From: Paraburkholderia ferrariae NBRC 106233
Lineage (GTDB): Bacteria > Pseudomonadota > Gammaproteobacteria > Burkholderiales > Burkholderiaceae
Length of the DNA stretch: 64,000 nt
NCBI RefSeq assembly: GCF_000685035.1
Contig: NZ_BAYB01000028.1
Coordinates: 91,450 to 155,449 of the forward strand
Direction: 5' to 3'
The number at the start of each line of letters is the position of its first letter. Within the stretch, counting starts at the first letter, position 1. Positions 28,837-38,076 of this stretch are shown one piece after another. Position numbers and translations under genes: made by a program. The notes beneath the pieces were generated by a model, which did not search any database, was not told the origin of the DNA, and worked only from the letters and a program-made list of their open reading frames with translations.

Positions 28837-28993
28837 TTGCAGCGTTTCCAGGTTGAGGTTGGTGCCGCAGCTTACTGGCAAAGCGGCGGGGTTGTCGAGC
28901 CTGCGGGCCGTGGCGGCAGCGGCCGCCGGCGGCGCGCGGCCGGTCCACGCGGGCCGCCGCGGCTCTTTGCGACAGGCTCGCGTTAATTGGGGG

Positions 28994-30622
28994 TCAATTC
29001 TCACCGACGACGCGCGGCGTGATGAACACCACCAGTTCGCTGCGCTGGTCGCGGTGCGCCCGATGCGAAAAAAGCGCGCCCAGGATGGGTATTTTGCCCA
29101 GGAGCGGCACACGCGTCACATCGTCGCGGTCGTCGGTCGCGTCGATGCCGCCTATCGTCACGGTGCCGCCGTCCTCGATCTCGACGCGCGTCTGCACGTG
29201 TTTCGTATTGATTGCGGGCCCCCCGGCGGTCTGCTCGCCAACGCTGTCCTTGGCCACGTCGAGGTCCAGAATCACGTGTCCATCGGGCGTGATCTGCGGC
29301 TCGACTTCCAGCTTCAGGCTCGCGCGGCGGAATTGCACGCCGGACACCCCCTGCGCGACTTTCGCCTGGTAGGGCACCTCGGTGCCCTGCTCGACGATGG
29401 CGCGCGTGCGGTCGGCCGTGACGACGCGCGGGCTCGACACCACGCGCCCGCGCCCCTCGGCCTCGAGCGCGCTCAACTGGATATCGAGCAGGCGCGTGGC
29501 ACCCGCGGCCAGCAGCGAAATCCCGGCCTGCGCGGGGCCGAAGCCCGAGAGCGCGCCGGCCGTGAGGTCGTAGAGCGTGCCGTCCTGAGCGCCGTGCAGA
29601 CCGCGCACCTGACCATCGGCGCTCGTGGACGCGAGTCCCAGCCGCACACCCAGTTCGCGCGACAGCCCCTCCTCCCCCTCGACGATGCGCGCCTCGATCA
29701 GCACCTGCCGGGCGGGCGTATCGAGCAGTTCGATCAGGTCGGCCATCTGGTCGAGGCGTGCGGGCAGATCGGTCACGAAGAGCAGGTTCGTGCGCGCGTC
29801 GGCCACCGCGGCGCCGCGCTTCGAAAGGGCGCGCTGCGTACCCGAACCGTTCAGGAGGCGCCGGACGTCCTCGGCGCGCGCGTAGTGCAGTTCGAACGCG
29901 CGGCTCGCCAGCGGCTCCAGTTCGGCGGCCCGCGCGTGCGCTTCGAAACGCTGCCGCTCGCGGGCGGCCAGATCGGCGGCCGGCGCGACCCAGATGACGT
30001 TGCCGGTGCGCTCCATCGCGAGCCCGTTCACCTCCAGCAGCAGATCGAAGGCTACACGCCACGGCACGCGGTTCAGCCGCAGCGTCACCTGGCCGCGCAC
30101 GCGTTCGCTGGCTACGATGTTGAGTCGGGTGAAGGCCGCGAACGCCTGGAGCACGGCAGAGAGCTCCGCTCGCTGGAAGTTCAGCGTGATCGGGCGGTCG
30201 GGCGGCAAACCATCGGACTTCGACGCGGGATCGCTCAGCCGCGGCAACGCACGCATTGGGACGGGCGGCCCTTCCAGCGGCTCGCCGGCCGTGGCTGCGG
30301 CGCCCGTGCTCGTTCCCGCGCCCGCACTCGCACCGGAGCCGCTGCGTGGGGCGTCGCCAGCGCGTCCCACCGCGCCTTGCGCCCCGGCGCCCGGGGCGCC
30401 GTTCGTCTCGCTCGCTCCGTTCGTCTCGCTCGCGAAAGGATTGGGCGTCCAACCCGTGGCGCCGTCTCCATCGGCACCGTCAGGCAACGGCGGCACCGAA
30501 TAGCGCGCGATGGCGCGTGCGCCGGTTTCCAGCGTGGGCAGAGGCGGCGGCACGGCGGATTCGGCATCGACCACGAATCCCGCGCAAGCCAGCGTCAATA
30601 ACGCCGCGTGCAGGCCCCTCAT
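28994..30622 (-). CDS. pilQ: PilQ/HofQ-type secretin
   Basis: Outer-membrane secretin that forms the type IV pilus (or DNA-uptake) pore. The 542-aa protein has a signal peptide (about 1-22), a low-complexity Gly/Ala/Thr-rich linker to about residue 120, then an STN/N0 domain (ITLNFQRAELSAVLQAFA), an N1-type domain (LASRAFELHYARAEDVRRLL), and the secretin core with VEQGTEVPYQ and VPLLGKIPILGALF. N-terminal AMIN domains found in Neisseria and Pseudomonas PilQ are absent, so it resembles HofQ. It overlaps the PilO-PilP gene by 4 bp. Confidence 0.92.
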   Translation of the reverse strand: MRGLHAALLTLACAGFVVDAESAVPPPLPTLETGARAIARYSVPPLPDGADGDGATGWTPNPFASETNGASETNGAPGAGAQGAVGRAGDAPRSGSGASAGAGTSTGAAATAGEPLEGPPVPMRALPRLSDPASKSDGLPPDRPITLNFQRAELSAVLQAFAAFTRLNIVASERVRGQVTLRLNRVPWRVAFDLLLEVNGLAMERTGNVIWVAPAADLAARERQRFEAHARAAELEPLASRAFELHYARAEDVRRLLNGSGTQRALSKRGAAVADARTNLLFVTDLPARLDQMADLIELLDTPARQVLIEARIVEGEEGLSRELGVRLGLASTSADGQVRGLHGAQDGTLYDLTAGALSGFGPAQAGISLLAAGATRLLDIQLSALEAEGRGRVVSSPRVVTADRTRAIVEQGTEVPYQAKVAQGVSGVQFRRASLKLEVEPQITPDGHVILDLDVAKDSVGEQTAGGPAINTKHVQTRVEIEDGGTVTIGGIDATDDRDDVTRVPLLGKIPILGALFSHRAHRDQRSELVVFITPRVVGEN

Positions 30623-31491
30623 TTCGGCTCCTCCGCCCAGGCCAGCCGCTGGCTCGCGCCGCCGGACGAGAGCAGCACGTGCGTCGGGGCAATCTGCTCG
30701 ATACGGCCCGCGCCGAATGGCTGTCCGGCTTTCACGGCCTCGGTACTCGTCGGCGTTTCGACGAGCGCGACGATATTCCCACTGTCCTGCAGGATGCCAG
30801 CGAGTCGCAGCGAACTTGCGGCTGCCGCCACGGCCAGGCCATCCGCGAACGGATCGATTTGCGAGACTTCGTTGCCGGCGGCGTGGCGACTCAAATGAAC
30901 AGCAGGCAACCGTTCAAAAACCTGCAGCGCCGCGCTAATCGAAAGCCCGTTGCCTGCGTTGCGCTTGATCGAGATTTCGACGGGAACGATCAAACCCGGC
31001 GCCACGGTCAGTCCGACCAGCAGGCTTTGCATCTGCGCAAAACCGCCCTGCGCGGTCAGCTTGAGCATGCGGTAAGCCTCTGCGCCCGATCCGCCGGACG
31101 CCGCCGGTTCGAGCGACAACAAGGACAAGCCCGATCTCACTGCGAGCTCGGACACGCCGCGCACCTCGTCGGCCGCGGAATCCGCGTACTGGCGCGGCCT
31201 GGACGCTCCTGACGCCGCCGCGGCCCGGAGCGCAGGCAAACTGCTCACGGTTCGCTGCGCTTTCGAAAGAGAGCTTGCGGCATTGGCCAAAGCCGCCTCG
31301 GCTGCATGCAGCCCGGCGAGATCCCATGCGACGCAGGCAAGACCTGCAAGCCCCGCGGCAAGTGCCGCCAGCACCACGAAGACACCGAGCCGCTGCCGCG
31401 CATTCCACGTATGCAAAAGCGCCCAACGGCGCAGGGCGCCGCCGTTTCCGCCCTCAAACAACGTCACACGCCCGCTCAACACACCATTCAT
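30619..31491 (-). CDS. PilO-PilP fusion protein (type IV pilus alignment subcomplex)
   Basis: One 290-aa protein replaces two usual genes. Residues 34-56 are a membrane helix, 60-90 a helical coiled-coil region, and about 110-196 a PilO-like periplasmic ferredoxin-like domain (GVSELAVRSGLSL...PVEISIKRN). From about 212, DPFADG begins a PilP-like domain (LRLAGILQDSGNIVALVET ... VKAGQPFG) that should contact the secretin. The PilP lipoprotein signal is missing, consistent with tethering by the PilO helix. It overlaps pilN and pilQ by 4 bp each, so the set is tightly coupled. Confidence 0.82.
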   Translation of the reverse strand: MNGVLSGRVTLFEGGNGGALRRWALLHTWNARQRLGVFVVLAALAAGLAGLACVAWDLAGLHAAEAALANAASSLSKAQRTVSSLPALRAAAASGASRPRQYADSAADEVRGVSELAVRSGLSLLSLEPAASGGSGAEAYRMLKLTAQGGFAQMQSLLVGLTVAPGLIVPVEISIKRNAGNGLSISAALQVFERLPAVHLSRHAAGNEVSQIDPFADGLAVAAAASSLRLAGILQDSGNIVALVETPTSTEAVKAGQPFGAGRIEQIAPTHVLLSSGGASQRLAWAEEPK

Positions 31492-32153
31492 TTCGCACTC
31501 CTCTTTTCCATGGCGCTACTGGCCGCCACCGGCTTTGCCGCTGTCGCGGCGTCGCGCCAGACAAGCCGCGCAATCACGCGGATCGGTTGCACCGGGGCAG
31601 TCTGTTGTTTCGCGCCGCTCGCTGGGGCGGCCCGCTTCAGCTCGCGCACGTTCACGGCGTCAGCCTCGGGCAAGGTCCGCAGTCGTTCGAGCCACGCAGC
31701 GGCCGCGGTCTCGTCGGCGGCCGTCGCCTGAAGCTCCGTTTCGTTGTCGTGCTGCGCGACCTGCTGCAACACGACACCGACCGTTGCCTCACTGGCCAGC
31801 GCATCGAACAGCGTCACCAGATGATTGAGCGGCTTCGCTTGCCGCTGCGCCAGTTCCGCAGCGGTACGTTGCGCCGTTGCCTCGCTCTCCAGCCGCCTCG
31901 CCTCGGCTAGCGGCGCGCTCAGTCGCGCCGCCGCCTGCTCCAGCGTCTCGCGCTTCGCCTCTGCCTCGCCGCGCAGCCACCGTTGCCATGCCGCGAGTGG
32001 CGCCGCACACGTGCATCCCAGCAGCAGCGCCGCGCACCATTCGAATAGCCTGTGGCGGCGCCGCCGGCGCATCTCTCGCTGCCGCCACGGCAGCAGGTTG
32101 AATCCCACGCCCAACGCCGTGCGATTCCCAATGCTGCGGCCCCCGCCCCTCAT
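31488..32153 (-). CDS. pilN: PilN, type IV pilus inner-membrane assembly protein
   Basis: Bitopic inner-membrane protein of 221 aa linking cytoplasmic PilM to periplasmic PilO. The PilM-binding motif NLLPWR is at 19-24, followed by a very basic stretch RRRRRH and a membrane helix (about 36-56). The rest is a periplasmic coiled coil and a ferredoxin-like domain. ATG 32153 overlaps the pilM stop by 4 bp. The 18-residue leader before NLLPWR is longer than usual. Confidence 0.87.
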   Translation of the reverse strand: MRGGGRSIGNRTALGVGFNLLPWRQREMRRRRRHRLFEWCAALLLGCTCAAPLAAWQRWLRGEAEAKRETLEQAAARLSAPLAEARRLESEATAQRTAAELAQRQAKPLNHLVTLFDALASEATVGVVLQQVAQHDNETELQATAADETAAAAWLERLRTLPEADAVNVRELKRAAPASGAKQQTAPVQPIRVIARLVWRDAATAAKPVAASSAMEKRSAK

Positions 32154-33136
32154 TCGCTCACTCCGCGCAGCGCAAGGCCGAATGCCACCGCACAGGCCGG
32201 GTTGTGCAGCAGGTCCGCCGCCAGCGGCCGCTCGGGGTCGGCCAGCGCTGCGCATTCGAACGGCAGGATCGGGCAGCCCAGCACGTCACCCATATCCCGG
32301 AGCGTGAAGTGCACGCCGCGAAGCAGGCCGATGTCGCCCGCAACCACCGCGCAGCCCGCCTGTTCGTCCCGCACGAGGTCGCGCAGCGCCTCGACGAGGT
32401 CCGCATATTCGAGCGCAGGAAAGCGCATCTCGCGCGCAATCGCGTTGTCGGCCATCGCCCAACCGCGGATGCCCTCGGCGCCGATCCACAGCGCCACGTA
32501 AGGCTCGTGCGGCGACAGTTCGTACGCAGCCGCGTGGCGCATCGCGCGCAGCGCGGCATGCGCTTCGTCGTCCACCGCGCTCAAGGTGACGCCCGCCATG
32601 GCTGCGCATTCGATGCGCGCCTCCAGATGCGCCCGCGCCGTGGCGGCGATCGTGACCTGCGTGCCACCCGGCAGCGCGCCGGCCCACGGCGCCACGCGCC
32701 AGTCCACGGCGAGCTCGTGACGCTCGATGCCGGCCACGCGCTCCGCCTCCGCCAGCACGAGCGGTTCGAGTTCGGCGTAGATCCGCGATTCGTCCGCCGC
32801 GCAGCCCAGAGGCGCGAGCTGCGCCAGCGGCACGGTCGCGACGAGCGTGGCGCTCGCGGGCAGCGCCATGGCGCAGCGCATCGAAGCGCCCAGGCACTCG
32901 CGCGGCACCTGCCCGAACGCGCTGCGCAAAGCCTCCACGACCGCATCCCGATCGACGATATCCCCGCCCGCCATGGCCTCGCGCGCCAGCGGCACACTCG
33001 CCAGCCACTCAAGGCGCAACGGGCTCGAGCCGAACAGACGCCGGCTCAGCACCGCCAGCGTGATTCCGCGCGCCGCCACGTCAACTCCCGCCGCAAAACG
33101 GCGCGCGCCCAGCAACATCGGTTTCCCGAAGTTCAT
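32150..33136 (-). CDS. pilM: PilM, actin-like type IV pilus protein
   Basis: Cytoplasmic actin/FtsA-like protein that binds the PilN tail, 328 aa. The first phosphate-binding pattern FAAGVDVAARGITLAVLS is recognisable. The rest is diverged from the Pseudomonas and Neisseria protein (about 354 aa), including loss of clear late motifs. GGGGG lies before ATG 33136. It is the first gene of pilM-pilN-pilOP-pilQ. No pilin, PilB or PilT gene is in the window, so whether the operon makes a pilus or a DNA-uptake machine cannot be told. Confidence 0.83.
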   Translation of the reverse strand: MNFGKPMLLGARRFAAGVDVAARGITLAVLSRRLFGSSPLRLEWLASVPLAREAMAGGDIVDRDAVVEALRSAFGQVPRECLGASMRCAMALPASATLVATVPLAQLAPLGCAADESRIYAELEPLVLAEAERVAGIERHELAVDWRVAPWAGALPGGTQVTIAATARAHLEARIECAAMAGVTLSAVDDEAHAALRAMRHAAAYELSPHEPYVALWIGAEGIRGWAMADNAIAREMRFPALEYADLVEALRDLVRDEQAGCAVVAGDIGLLRGVHFTLRDMGDVLGCPILPFECAALADPERPLAADLLHNPACAVAFGLALRGVSE

Positions 33137-33363
33137 TGCAATCCCCCACTCGCTACGCCCGCCACGAACCATTCGCGGCATTTGCGGTGAGGATCATTGT
33201 GCGAACCCGCGGGGTCCGCGAATACTCGGCCGAACGGCCAAACCTCACCGCCGCCGCTGGTCTTGCCCGAGGGCCGCGTCTAGAGTGCGGATATGCGTCT
33301 GGCGGTTCCCATGGTTCCGGCCGCGCCCGTGTAAGCGTTTAGAAAGCGACACGGGTGGGCGGC

Positions 33364-33369
33364 TATAAT
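33364..33369 (+). promoter_or_regulatory. Putative -10 box (TATAAT) of mrcA
   Basis: Perfect TATAAT 27 bp before the mrcA ATG, with no good -35 at 16-18 bp. The upstream segment 33330-33353 contains an imperfect inverted repeat (CCGTGT...ACACGG). It lies in the 259-bp gap divergent to pilM. Confidence 0.45.
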
Positions 33370-33395
33370 CGCCGGACTGTTTTTCCGGTATCCGT

Positions 33396-35840
33396 ATGCA
33401 AGAAACTTCGTCCCCGTCCTCCGTTCCGCCGCCCACGCCGCCTGCTCCCGGGCGGCGGCGCCGCCCGTGGTGGGCCAAGCTGCTGATCGGCTTCGCGGGC
33501 CTGATCGTGGCGGGCATCGCCTGCGTGGCGCTGGTGCTCGGCTATGCGTTGATCGTTGCGACGCCCAACCTGCCGTCGCTCGACGCGCTCACCGATTACC
33601 GGCCGAAGGTGCCGCTGCGCATCTACACGCGCGACCACGTGCTGATCGGCGAATTCGGCGAAGAACGGCGCGACATCGTGCACATCCAGGACGTGCCGGA
33701 CAATCTCAAGAAAGCCGTGCTCGCGATCGAGGACGCGCGCTTTTACGACCACGGCGGCGTGGATTTGACCGGCATTGCGCGCGCGGGTGTCGTCGCGCTC
33801 ACCAACGGGCACGCCACGCAAGGCGCGAGCACGATCACCATGCAGGTCGCGCGCAACTTCTTTCTCTCGAGCGAAAAGACCTATACGCGCAAGATCTACG
33901 AGATGCTGCTTGCCTACAAGATCGAGTCGAAGCTCTCGAAGGACCAGATCCTAGAGGTCTACATGAACCAGATCTACCTCGGGCAGCGCGCGTACGGCTT
34001 CGCGAGCGCGGCGCGCGTGTATTTCGGCAAGGATCTGAAGAACCTCACGCTCGCCGAGTGCGCGATGCTCGCGGGCCTGCCCAAGGCGCCGTCCGCGTAT
34101 AACCCGGTCGTCAATCCGAAGCGGGCGAAGGTTCGTCAGGAGTACATCCTCGAGCGCATGCTGGAGCTGCACTACATCACGCAGGACCAGTACGACGAGG
34201 CGGTGAAGCAACCGCTCGTCGTCAAGAGTGCAGGCAAGGAATACAGCGTTCACGCGGAATACGTGGCCGAAATGGTGCGCCAGATGATGTATGCGCAGTA
34301 CCACGAAGAGGCCTACACGCGCGGCCTGAACGTCGTAACGACCATCGATTCCGCCGACCAGGACGTGGCCTACCGCGCGCTGCGCAAGGGCCTCATGGAC
34401 TACGAGCGGCGCCACGGCTACCGCGGCCCCGAAGCGTTCATCGACCTGCCCGCCGACGCCGACGACCGGGAGCAGGCCATCGACGACGCCCTGCTCGAAC
34501 ACCCCGACAATGGCGAACTCGTCGCGGCAGTCGTGACCGCCGCCAGCCCGAAGCAGGTGCAGGCCACGTTCATCGACGGCAATACGGCAACGCTCCAGGG
34601 CGACGGCCTGCGCTTCGCGCAGTTCGCGCTCGGCCCGCGCGCGCAGCCCAGCCAGCGCATCCGCCCCGGGGCGATCGTCCGGCTCGTGCGCAACGACGCG
34701 GGCGACTGGTCGATCACCCAGTTGCCGCAGATCGAAGGGGCCTTCGTTTCGGTCGTGCCGCAGGACGGCGCGGTGCGCGCGCTCGTGGGCGGCTTCGACT
34801 TCAACAAGAACAAGTTCAACCACGTGACGCAGGCCTGGCGTCAGCCGGGATCGAGCTTCAAGCCGTTCATCTATTCGGCTTCGCTCGACAAGGGGCTCGG
34901 ACCGGCCACGATCATCAACGACGCGCCGCTCTTCTTCAGCGCCGCCGAAACGGGCGGCCAGGCCTGGGAGCCGAAGAACTACGGCGGCGGCTTCGATGGC
35001 CCGATGACGATGCGCACGGCGCTCATGAAATCGAAGAACCTCGTGTCGATCCGCATCCTCAACCATATCGGCACGAAGTACGCGCAGCAGTACATCACGC
35101 GCTTCGGCTTCGACGCCGACCGCCATCCGGCCTATCTGCCCATGGCGCTCGGCGCGGGTCTCGTCACGCCGCTGCAGATGGCGGCAGGCTATTCGGTGTT
35201 CGCCAACGGCGGCTACCGTGTGAATCCGTATCTGATCGCCGAGGTGACCGACCAGCGCGGCATGGTGGTGGCGCAGGCGCAGCCGCTCGTCGCGCAGCAG
35301 AATGCGCCGCGCGCGATCGACCCGCGCAACGCGTACATCATGAACAGCCTCTTGCAGAGCGTCGCGCAGCGCGGCACGGGCGCCAAATCCAACGCCCTCA
35401 GGCGCACCGACCTGGGGGGCAAGACCGGCACCACCAACGACTCGCGCGACGCCTGGTTCGCGGGCTACCAGCACACGCTCGCGGCGATCGCGTGGATGGG
35501 CTACGACAACCCGCGCAGCCTCGGCGACAAGGAAACGGGCGGCGGCCTCGCGCTGCCGGTGTGGATCGACTATATGGCGAAGGCGCTCAACGGCGTGCCG
35601 GAATACCGGATGCCGATGCCCGACGGCGTGGTGACGCTCGGCGACGAGCTCTACTACGCCGACATGACGCCGGGCAACGGCTTCGTCTCCACGGTCGGCA
35701 TCAGCCAGGCCGCGCTCGACGCCGCGGCGAGCGGCGCTTCGGACGTGACCGGTGCCGGCGACGCAACCCAGGCGCCGGAGCCGGAGCAGGTGAATGCGAA
35801 GGAAAAGGAGGACATCATGAACCTGTTCCGCGGGCACTGA
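33396..35840 (+). CDS. mrcA: Penicillin-binding protein 1A, bifunctional
   Basis: Class A PBP with glycosyltransferase and transpeptidase activity on periplasmic lipid II. The 814-aa protein has a Pro/Arg-rich cytoplasmic tail, one membrane helix (about 28-50), a GT51 domain with catalytic EDARFYDHGG (Glu112) and QGAST (142-146), and an OB-like insert. The transpeptidase domain has SSFK (about 486), SKN and KTGTT (about 675). It is divergent from pilM, an arrangement conserved in many proteobacteria. Confidence 0.96.
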   Translation: MQETSSPSSVPPPTPPAPGRRRRPWWAKLLIGFAGLIVAGIACVALVLGYALIVATPNLPSLDALTDYRPKVPLRIYTRDHVLIGEFGEERRDIVHIQDVPDNLKKAVLAIEDARFYDHGGVDLTGIARAGVVALTNGHATQGASTITMQVARNFFLSSEKTYTRKIYEMLLAYKIESKLSKDQILEVYMNQIYLGQRAYGFASAARVYFGKDLKNLTLAECAMLAGLPKAPSAYNPVVNPKRAKVRQEYILERMLELHYITQDQYDEAVKQPLVVKSAGKEYSVHAEYVAEMVRQMMYAQYHEEAYTRGLNVVTTIDSADQDVAYRALRKGLMDYERRHGYRGPEAFIDLPADADDREQAIDDALLEHPDNGELVAAVVTAASPKQVQATFIDGNTATLQGDGLRFAQFALGPRAQPSQRIRPGAIVRLVRNDAGDWSITQLPQIEGAFVSVVPQDGAVRALVGGFDFNKNKFNHVTQAWRQPGSSFKPFIYSASLDKGLGPATIINDAPLFFSAAETGGQAWEPKNYGGGFDGPMTMRTALMKSKNLVSIRILNHIGTKYAQQYITRFGFDADRHPAYLPMALGAGLVTPLQMAAGYSVFANGGYRVNPYLIAEVTDQRGMVVAQAQPLVAQQNAPRAIDPRNAYIMNSLLQSVAQRGTGAKSNALRRTDLGGKTGTTNDSRDAWFAGYQHTLAAIAWMGYDNPRSLGDKETGGGLALPVWIDYMAKALNGVPEYRMPMPDGVVTLGDELYYADMTPGNGFVSTVGISQAALDAAASGASDVTGAGDATQAPEPEQVNAKEKEDIMNLFRGH

Positions 35841-35911
35841 ACAGGCGGGGGACCGGGTGATCGGGTGGGCGGCGCCTGGCGGGCCGCCGCCGCTTCTCAC
35901 CCATGCTGCGC

Positions 35912-35947
35912 GAAAAACGCGCACGCCGGCGTCACGCGCCGGCGCAC
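35912..35947 (-). terminator. Terminator after cyaY
   Basis: Minus-strand hairpin with an 8-bp stem CGCCGGCG/CGCCGGCG (35924-35931 and 35937-35944) followed a few bases later by five T (35913-35917). It is placed just downstream of cyaY and can also serve mrcA from the other side. Confidence 0.6.
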
Positions 35948-35951
35948 TCAA

Positions 35952-36269
35952 TCACGGCTCGAAGCTGACCGGCTCGCCTGCCTGCTCGGTCGCATAGGCC
36001 GACAGCGCCGAAAAGAACTCCGTGCCGGCGCGCGTATCGCGCCATTCGCCGTCGATGTGGCGGTAGTGAAAACCGCCCGCCTTGGCCGCGATCCAGATCT
36101 CGCTCATCGGCGGCTGGAGGTTCACGATGATCTTGGTCCGGTTCTCGAATTCGAGCGTCAGAACATTGCCGCTGCGTTCGAGTTCGATATCGGCATCGGC
36201 CTCGTCGACGGCGCGCTCCACCGCTGCCAGCACGGCTTCCGCACGGCTCAGGTAGTCACTGTCGGTCAT
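35952..36269 (-). CDS. cyaY: Frataxin-like protein CyaY
   Basis: Iron-binding regulator of Fe-S cluster assembly by the Isc cysteine desulfurase. The 105-aa protein has an acidic first helix (ERAVDEADADIELE) and the conserved beta-sheet core: LTLEFENRTKIIVNLQPPMSEIWIAAKAGGFHY. ATG 36269 (MTDSDYL) is preferred over one 12 nt upstream. It is divergent from lptM with a 35-bp gap. Confidence 0.93.
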   Translation of the reverse strand: MTDSDYLSRAEAVLAAVERAVDEADADIELERSGNVLTLEFENRTKIIVNLQPPMSEIWIAAKAGGFHYRHIDGEWRDTRAGTEFFSALSAYATEQAGEPVSFEP

Positions 36270-36304
36270 GCTAAACTCCATCGGTTATTCATTCAGGGAC
36301 AATT

Positions 36305-36691
36305 ATGCGTGCCATTTCGAGGATGCGCGCTGCGACGCGCGGAGTGGCAGCGTCCGGCATGGCGAAGCGCGGTGCACCGGCGCGCGGCGCCATTCTAGCG
36401 ATTTCGGCAATCCTTGCAGCCGCGGCACTCGCCGGCTGCGGGCAACGCGGGCCGCTCTACATGCCCGCGGTGCCGCCGCTTCCCGCCAAGCCCAACTTCG
36501 AAACGCAGGACACCGGAACAGCCGCCGCGGATGCAGCATCGGGCGCTTCAGGTGCCTCAGACACTGAGGCAGGCTCGATTCCCGACACGTCCGGCACGCC
36601 GCTCTCGCTGTCTCCTGATACCGGGCTCAGCACCACCCCGACGGAACCGGCCAGCCCGCAGCCGGCCTCCAGCGCCACGCCAACCGAATAA
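36305..36691 (+). CDS. lptM: LptM (YifL) lipoprotein, LPS translocon maturation factor
   Basis: Small outer-membrane lipoprotein, 128 aa here. The lipobox LAGC is followed directly by GQRGPLYMP, the hallmark of LptM/YifL, which assists disulfide maturation of LptD. The N-terminal region before the lipobox is unusually long (about 40 residues with several in-frame Met, e.g. residues 7 and 19), so the true start may be internal. The C-terminal 80 residues are Ser/Thr/Pro-rich. It sits 9 bp before lysA, the standard neighbour of this gene. Confidence 0.85.
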   Translation: MRAISRMRAATRGVAASGMAKRGAPARGAILAISAILAAAALAGCGQRGPLYMPAVPPLPAKPNFETQDTGTAAADAASGASGASDTEAGSIPDTSGTPLSLSPDTGLSTTPTEPASPQPASSATPTE

Positions 36692-36700
36692 GACGCTCGC

Positions 36701-37972
36701 ATGACCCAGCCCGCTTTCCACCGCATCGACGGCACCCTTTACGTCGAAGGCGTTTGCGCCAACGATCTCGCCGCGCAGTTCGGCACCCCGCTCTACGTGT
36801 ATTCGCGCGAAGCCCTCACTGCCGCATGGCACGCTTACGCCGACGCCTGCGCAGGCCGCCGCGCGTCCGTGCACGTTGCCGTCAAGGCGAACAGCAATCT
36901 CGCGGTGCTCAACGTGTTCGCGCGCCTCGGCGCCGGCTTCGACATCGTCTCGGGCGGCGAACTCGCCCGCGTGCTGGCCGCGGGCGGCAAAGCGGAAAAC
37001 GTGGTGTTCTCCGGCGTCGGCAAGACGGCCGACGATATGCGTACGGCGCTCGAAGCAGGCGTGAAGTGCTTCAACGTCGAATCGATTCCCGAGCTCGACC
37101 GCCTGAACGCCGTGGCGGGCGCGCTCGGCAAGAAGGCGCCGGTTTCGCTGCGCGTGAATCCCGATGTCGATCCCAAGACGCACCCGTACATCTCGACGGG
37201 CCTGAAGGCGAACAAGTTCGGCGTGGCGTTCGACGACGCGCGGGCCACCTATCGCACGGCCGCCGCCATGCCGCATCTCGAGGTGGTCGGCATCGACTGC
37301 CATATCGGTTCGCAGATCACCGAAATCGCGCCGTACCTCGACGCCATCGACAAGCTGCTCGAACTCGTGGACCAGATCGAGGCCGACGGCGTGCAGATCC
37401 ATCACATCGACGTCGGCGGCGGCCTCGGCATTCGCTACGACGACGAAACGCCGCCCGAAATCGGCGCGTTCGTGCGCACGGTGCTCGATCGCATCGAAGC
37501 GCATGGCGCGAAGACGGGCCGCGCACGCGACGTGTTCTTCGAGCCGGGCCGCTCGCTCGTCGGCAACGCCGGCGTGCTGCTCACGCGCGTCGAGTTCCTG
37601 AAGCCGGGCGCGGAGAAGAATTTCGCCATCGTCGATGCCGCGATGAACGACCTCGCGCGTCCCGCGATGTACGACGCGTACCACGCGATCGAGCCCGTGG
37701 CCGGGCGCAACGTGGCCGCACAGACCTACGACGTGGTCGGCCCCGTCTGCGAAAGCGGCGACTGGCTGGGCCGCGCCCGCACGCTCGCGATCGAGCCGGG
37801 CGACCTGCTCGCGATCCGCTCGGCGGGCGCCTACGGCTTCGTGATGAGTTCGAACTACAACACGCGTCCGCGCGCCGCCGAAGTGCTGGTCGACGGCACG
37901 CACGTGCATGTCGCGCGCGCACGCGAGACCGTGGCGCAGTTGCTCGCCGGCGAACAGATCCTGCCGGACTGA
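36701..37972 (+). CDS. lysA: Diaminopimelate decarboxylase
   Basis: PLP enzyme of the last step of lysine synthesis, 423 aa. Lys62 in HVAVKANSN is the cofactor lysine; HIGSQ, GGGLGI and the FEPGRSLVGNAG region bind PLP phosphate; the C-terminal CESGDW holds the active-site Cys. It follows lptM in an lptM-lysA unit and ends at a strong terminator. Confidence 0.96.
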   Translation: MTQPAFHRIDGTLYVEGVCANDLAAQFGTPLYVYSREALTAAWHAYADACAGRRASVHVAVKANSNLAVLNVFARLGAGFDIVSGGELARVLAAGGKAENVVFSGVGKTADDMRTALEAGVKCFNVESIPELDRLNAVAGALGKKAPVSLRVNPDVDPKTHPYISTGLKANKFGVAFDDARATYRTAAAMPHLEVVGIDCHIGSQITEIAPYLDAIDKLLELVDQIEADGVQIHHIDVGGGLGIRYDDETPPEIGAFVRTVLDRIEAHGAKTGRARDVFFEPGRSLVGNAGVLLTRVEFLKPGAEKNFAIVDAAMNDLARPAMYDAYHAIEPVAGRNVAAQTYDVVGPVCESGDWLGRARTLAIEPGDLLAIRSAGAYGFVMSSNYNTRPRAAEVLVDGTHVHVARARETVAQLLAGEQILPD

Positions 37973-37997
37973 CCCCGGGCGCCGCAGAGCGCAGGAA

Positions 37998-38040
37998 ACA
38001 AAAAAGCGACGCCTCGAAGAACGAGACGTCGCTTTTTTTA
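37998..38040. terminator. Bidirectional terminator between lysA and msrQ
   Basis: Stem AAAAAAGCGACG...CTCG/CGAG...CGTCGCTTTTTT with an AAGAA loop and one internal mismatch; T-runs on both strands. It serves convergent lysA and msrQ. Confidence 0.92.
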
Positions 38041-38076
38041 CGCGCACGCGGAACGCAGTGCCGAGACGTACCGCGC

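Noticed and set aside
28550..30601. Plus-strand frame of 683 codons antisense to pilQ and aroK
   Set aside because: Shadow frame; both minus-strand genes are well supported by motifs.
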